Positions 5,891 to 6,565 of a stretch of DNA of 6,565 nucleotides are shown here, piece after piece. Each line of letters begins with the position of its first letter. Position 1 is the first letter of the stretch. Both the position numbers and the translations under genes were made by a program. Below the pieces are notes generated by a model. The model was not told the DNA's origin. It saw only the letters and a list, made by a program, of their open reading frames with translations, and ran no database searches. Source of the DNA: Clostridiaceae bacterium. Its GTDB lineage: Bacteria > Bacillota > Clostridia > DSM-8532. The stretch covers positions 1 through 6,565 of the forward strand of contig DUSJ01000180.1 in assembly GCA_012842645.1 (NCBI GenBank), in the 5' to 3' direction.

Positions 5891-6565
5891 ATGAGCAACA
5901 TTTACAGGACCCATAATTGCGGCGAATTGAGGAAAGAACACATAAACCGGAGAGTAAGGCTTGCAGGATGGATCGACTCTATCAGGGACCACGGCGGGGT
6001 TATATTTATCGATTTGAGGGATCATTACGGGAAAACCCAGTTGGTGTTCAACGACCAGGAACAGGTAAAGTCATTGGGACGTGAATATGTCATATCAGTC
6101 GAAGGGATACTTTGCGAAAGGGACCCGGAGACCGTCAATCTGAAAATAAGCACTGGCGAAGTGGAAGTCAGGGTGGACAGGGTCACTGTCCTGGGACAAT
6201 CTCTCCGTCAGCTTCCCTTCGAGATTGATTCTTCCCTGCAGACCAGGGAAGAGCTGCGCCTGAAATACAGGTTCCTGGATCTTCGCAATACAAAACTGCA
6301 TGAAAATATCGTCCTGAGATCCAGGGTAATCAGCTTCCTGCGAAAGAAAATGGAGGAGCTGGGATTTATCGAGATACAGACCCCGATACTGACGGCATCG
6401 TCGCCCGAAGGCGCCCGTGACTATATCGTGCCGAGCAGGAAGCATAAAGGGATGTTCTACGCGCTTCCCCAGGCTCCCCAGCAGTTCAAGCAGCTACTGA
6501 TGGTATCAGGTTTTGACAGGTACTACCAGATAGCCCCGTGCTTCCGGGACGAAGATGCCCGCGCC
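5891..6565 (+). CDS. aspS: Aspartyl-tRNA synthetase, 5' part (cut by window end)
   Basis: Class II synthetase that attaches aspartate to tRNA. The first 225 codons are visible and the frame is still open at the last base; bacterial AspRS is usually near 590 residues. Visible are the N-terminal OB-fold anticodon-binding domain (about 1-105, with [11 protein letters not shown] and FIDLRD), the class II motif 1 region ([11 protein letters not shown] through [10 protein letters not shown]), the [13 protein letters not shown] segment, and motif 2 beginning FRDEDARA. His34 occupies the place of E. coli Leu30 and of P. aeruginosa His31, a residue tied to whether the enzyme also accepts tRNA-Asn. The ATG follows AAGGTG (5879-5884) by six bases. 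It is expressed from its own promoter under T-box control; the usual partner hisS is not upstream. Confidence 0.97.
   Translation, partial: MSNIYRTHNCGELRKEHINRRVRLAGWIDSIRDHGGVIFIDLRDHYGKTQLVFNDQEQVKSLGREYVISVEGILCERDPETVNLKISTGEVEVRVDRVTVLGQSLRQLPFEIDSSLQTREELRLKYRFLDLRNTKLHENIVLRSRVISFLRKKMEELGFIEIQTPILTASSPEGARDYIVPSRKHKGMFYALPQAPQQFKQLLMVSGFDRYYQIAPCFRDEDARA

Noticed and set aside
6095..6445. Open frame on the minus strand inside aspS (also similar ones within the TIM-barrel, prenyltransferase, aroQ, peptidase and efp genes).
   Set aside because: They lie opposite or inside clearly conserved genes, have no recognisable motifs, and are the usual shadows of coding sequence.
1..6565. Search for mobile elements, CRISPR arrays, toxin-antitoxin pairs, tRNA or rRNA genes and attachment sites.
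   Set aside because: None seen; codon use is fairly even and gene content is core housekeeping, so no transferred island is evident.

Overview
The window is a stretch of bacterial chromosome with dense housekeeping genes and no sign of mobile DNA, CRISPR or phage. It most resembles a member of the Clostridia (Bacillota). The evidence is the aroQ / Xaa-Pro peptidase / efp gene order (yqhS-yqhT-efp in Bacillus subtilis), a T-box leader in front of a tRNA synthetase gene, strong purine-rich Shine-Dalgarno sites, frequent AGG (Arg) and ATA (Ile) codons, and a short UbiA-family prenyltransferase of a type common in that phylum. The genus cannot be named from the sequence.

Layout, left to right. 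Positions 1-2054 (+): the 3' part of the GTPase gene obg, then yhbY (RNA-binding, ribosome assembly), then an endonuclease IV-like TIM-barrel gene. They are tightly spaced and probably form one operon. Positions 2020-2964 (-): a convergent UbiA/MenA-like membrane prenyltransferase whose 3' end overlaps the TIM-barrel gene by 35 bp. Positions 2965-3234: a divergent intergenic region with candidate promoters in both directions. Positions 3235-5472 (+): aroQ, a short Xaa-Pro aminopeptidase, and efp. Positions 5473-5890: a strong promoter and a T-box leader of about 300 nt, ending in an intrinsic terminator. Positions 5891-6565 (+): the 5' part of aspS, cut off by the window end.

The genes mostly serve translation and ribosome biogenesis (Obg, YhbY, EF-P, AspRS), with a shikimate-pathway enzyme, a peptidase, a possible DNA-repair enzyme and a possible quinone-pathway enzyme among them.

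The most interesting part is the aspS leader. Its antiterminator, T-box bulge and terminator are textbook. The codon at the expected specifier position reads AAC (Asn) rather than GAC/GAT (Asp), and AspRS carries His at the position where the Pseudomonas non-discriminating enzyme has His and E. coli has Leu. Together these predict a non-discriminating AspRS that also charges tRNA-Asn, with the leader sensing uncharged tRNA-Asn. Similar logic is known from clostridial amidotransferase systems, so this is a testable prediction rather than a new system. Stem I is also unusual: it lacks the normal 5' AGUA motif and is preceded by an extra hairpin. I found no convincing undescribed system elsewhere in the window.
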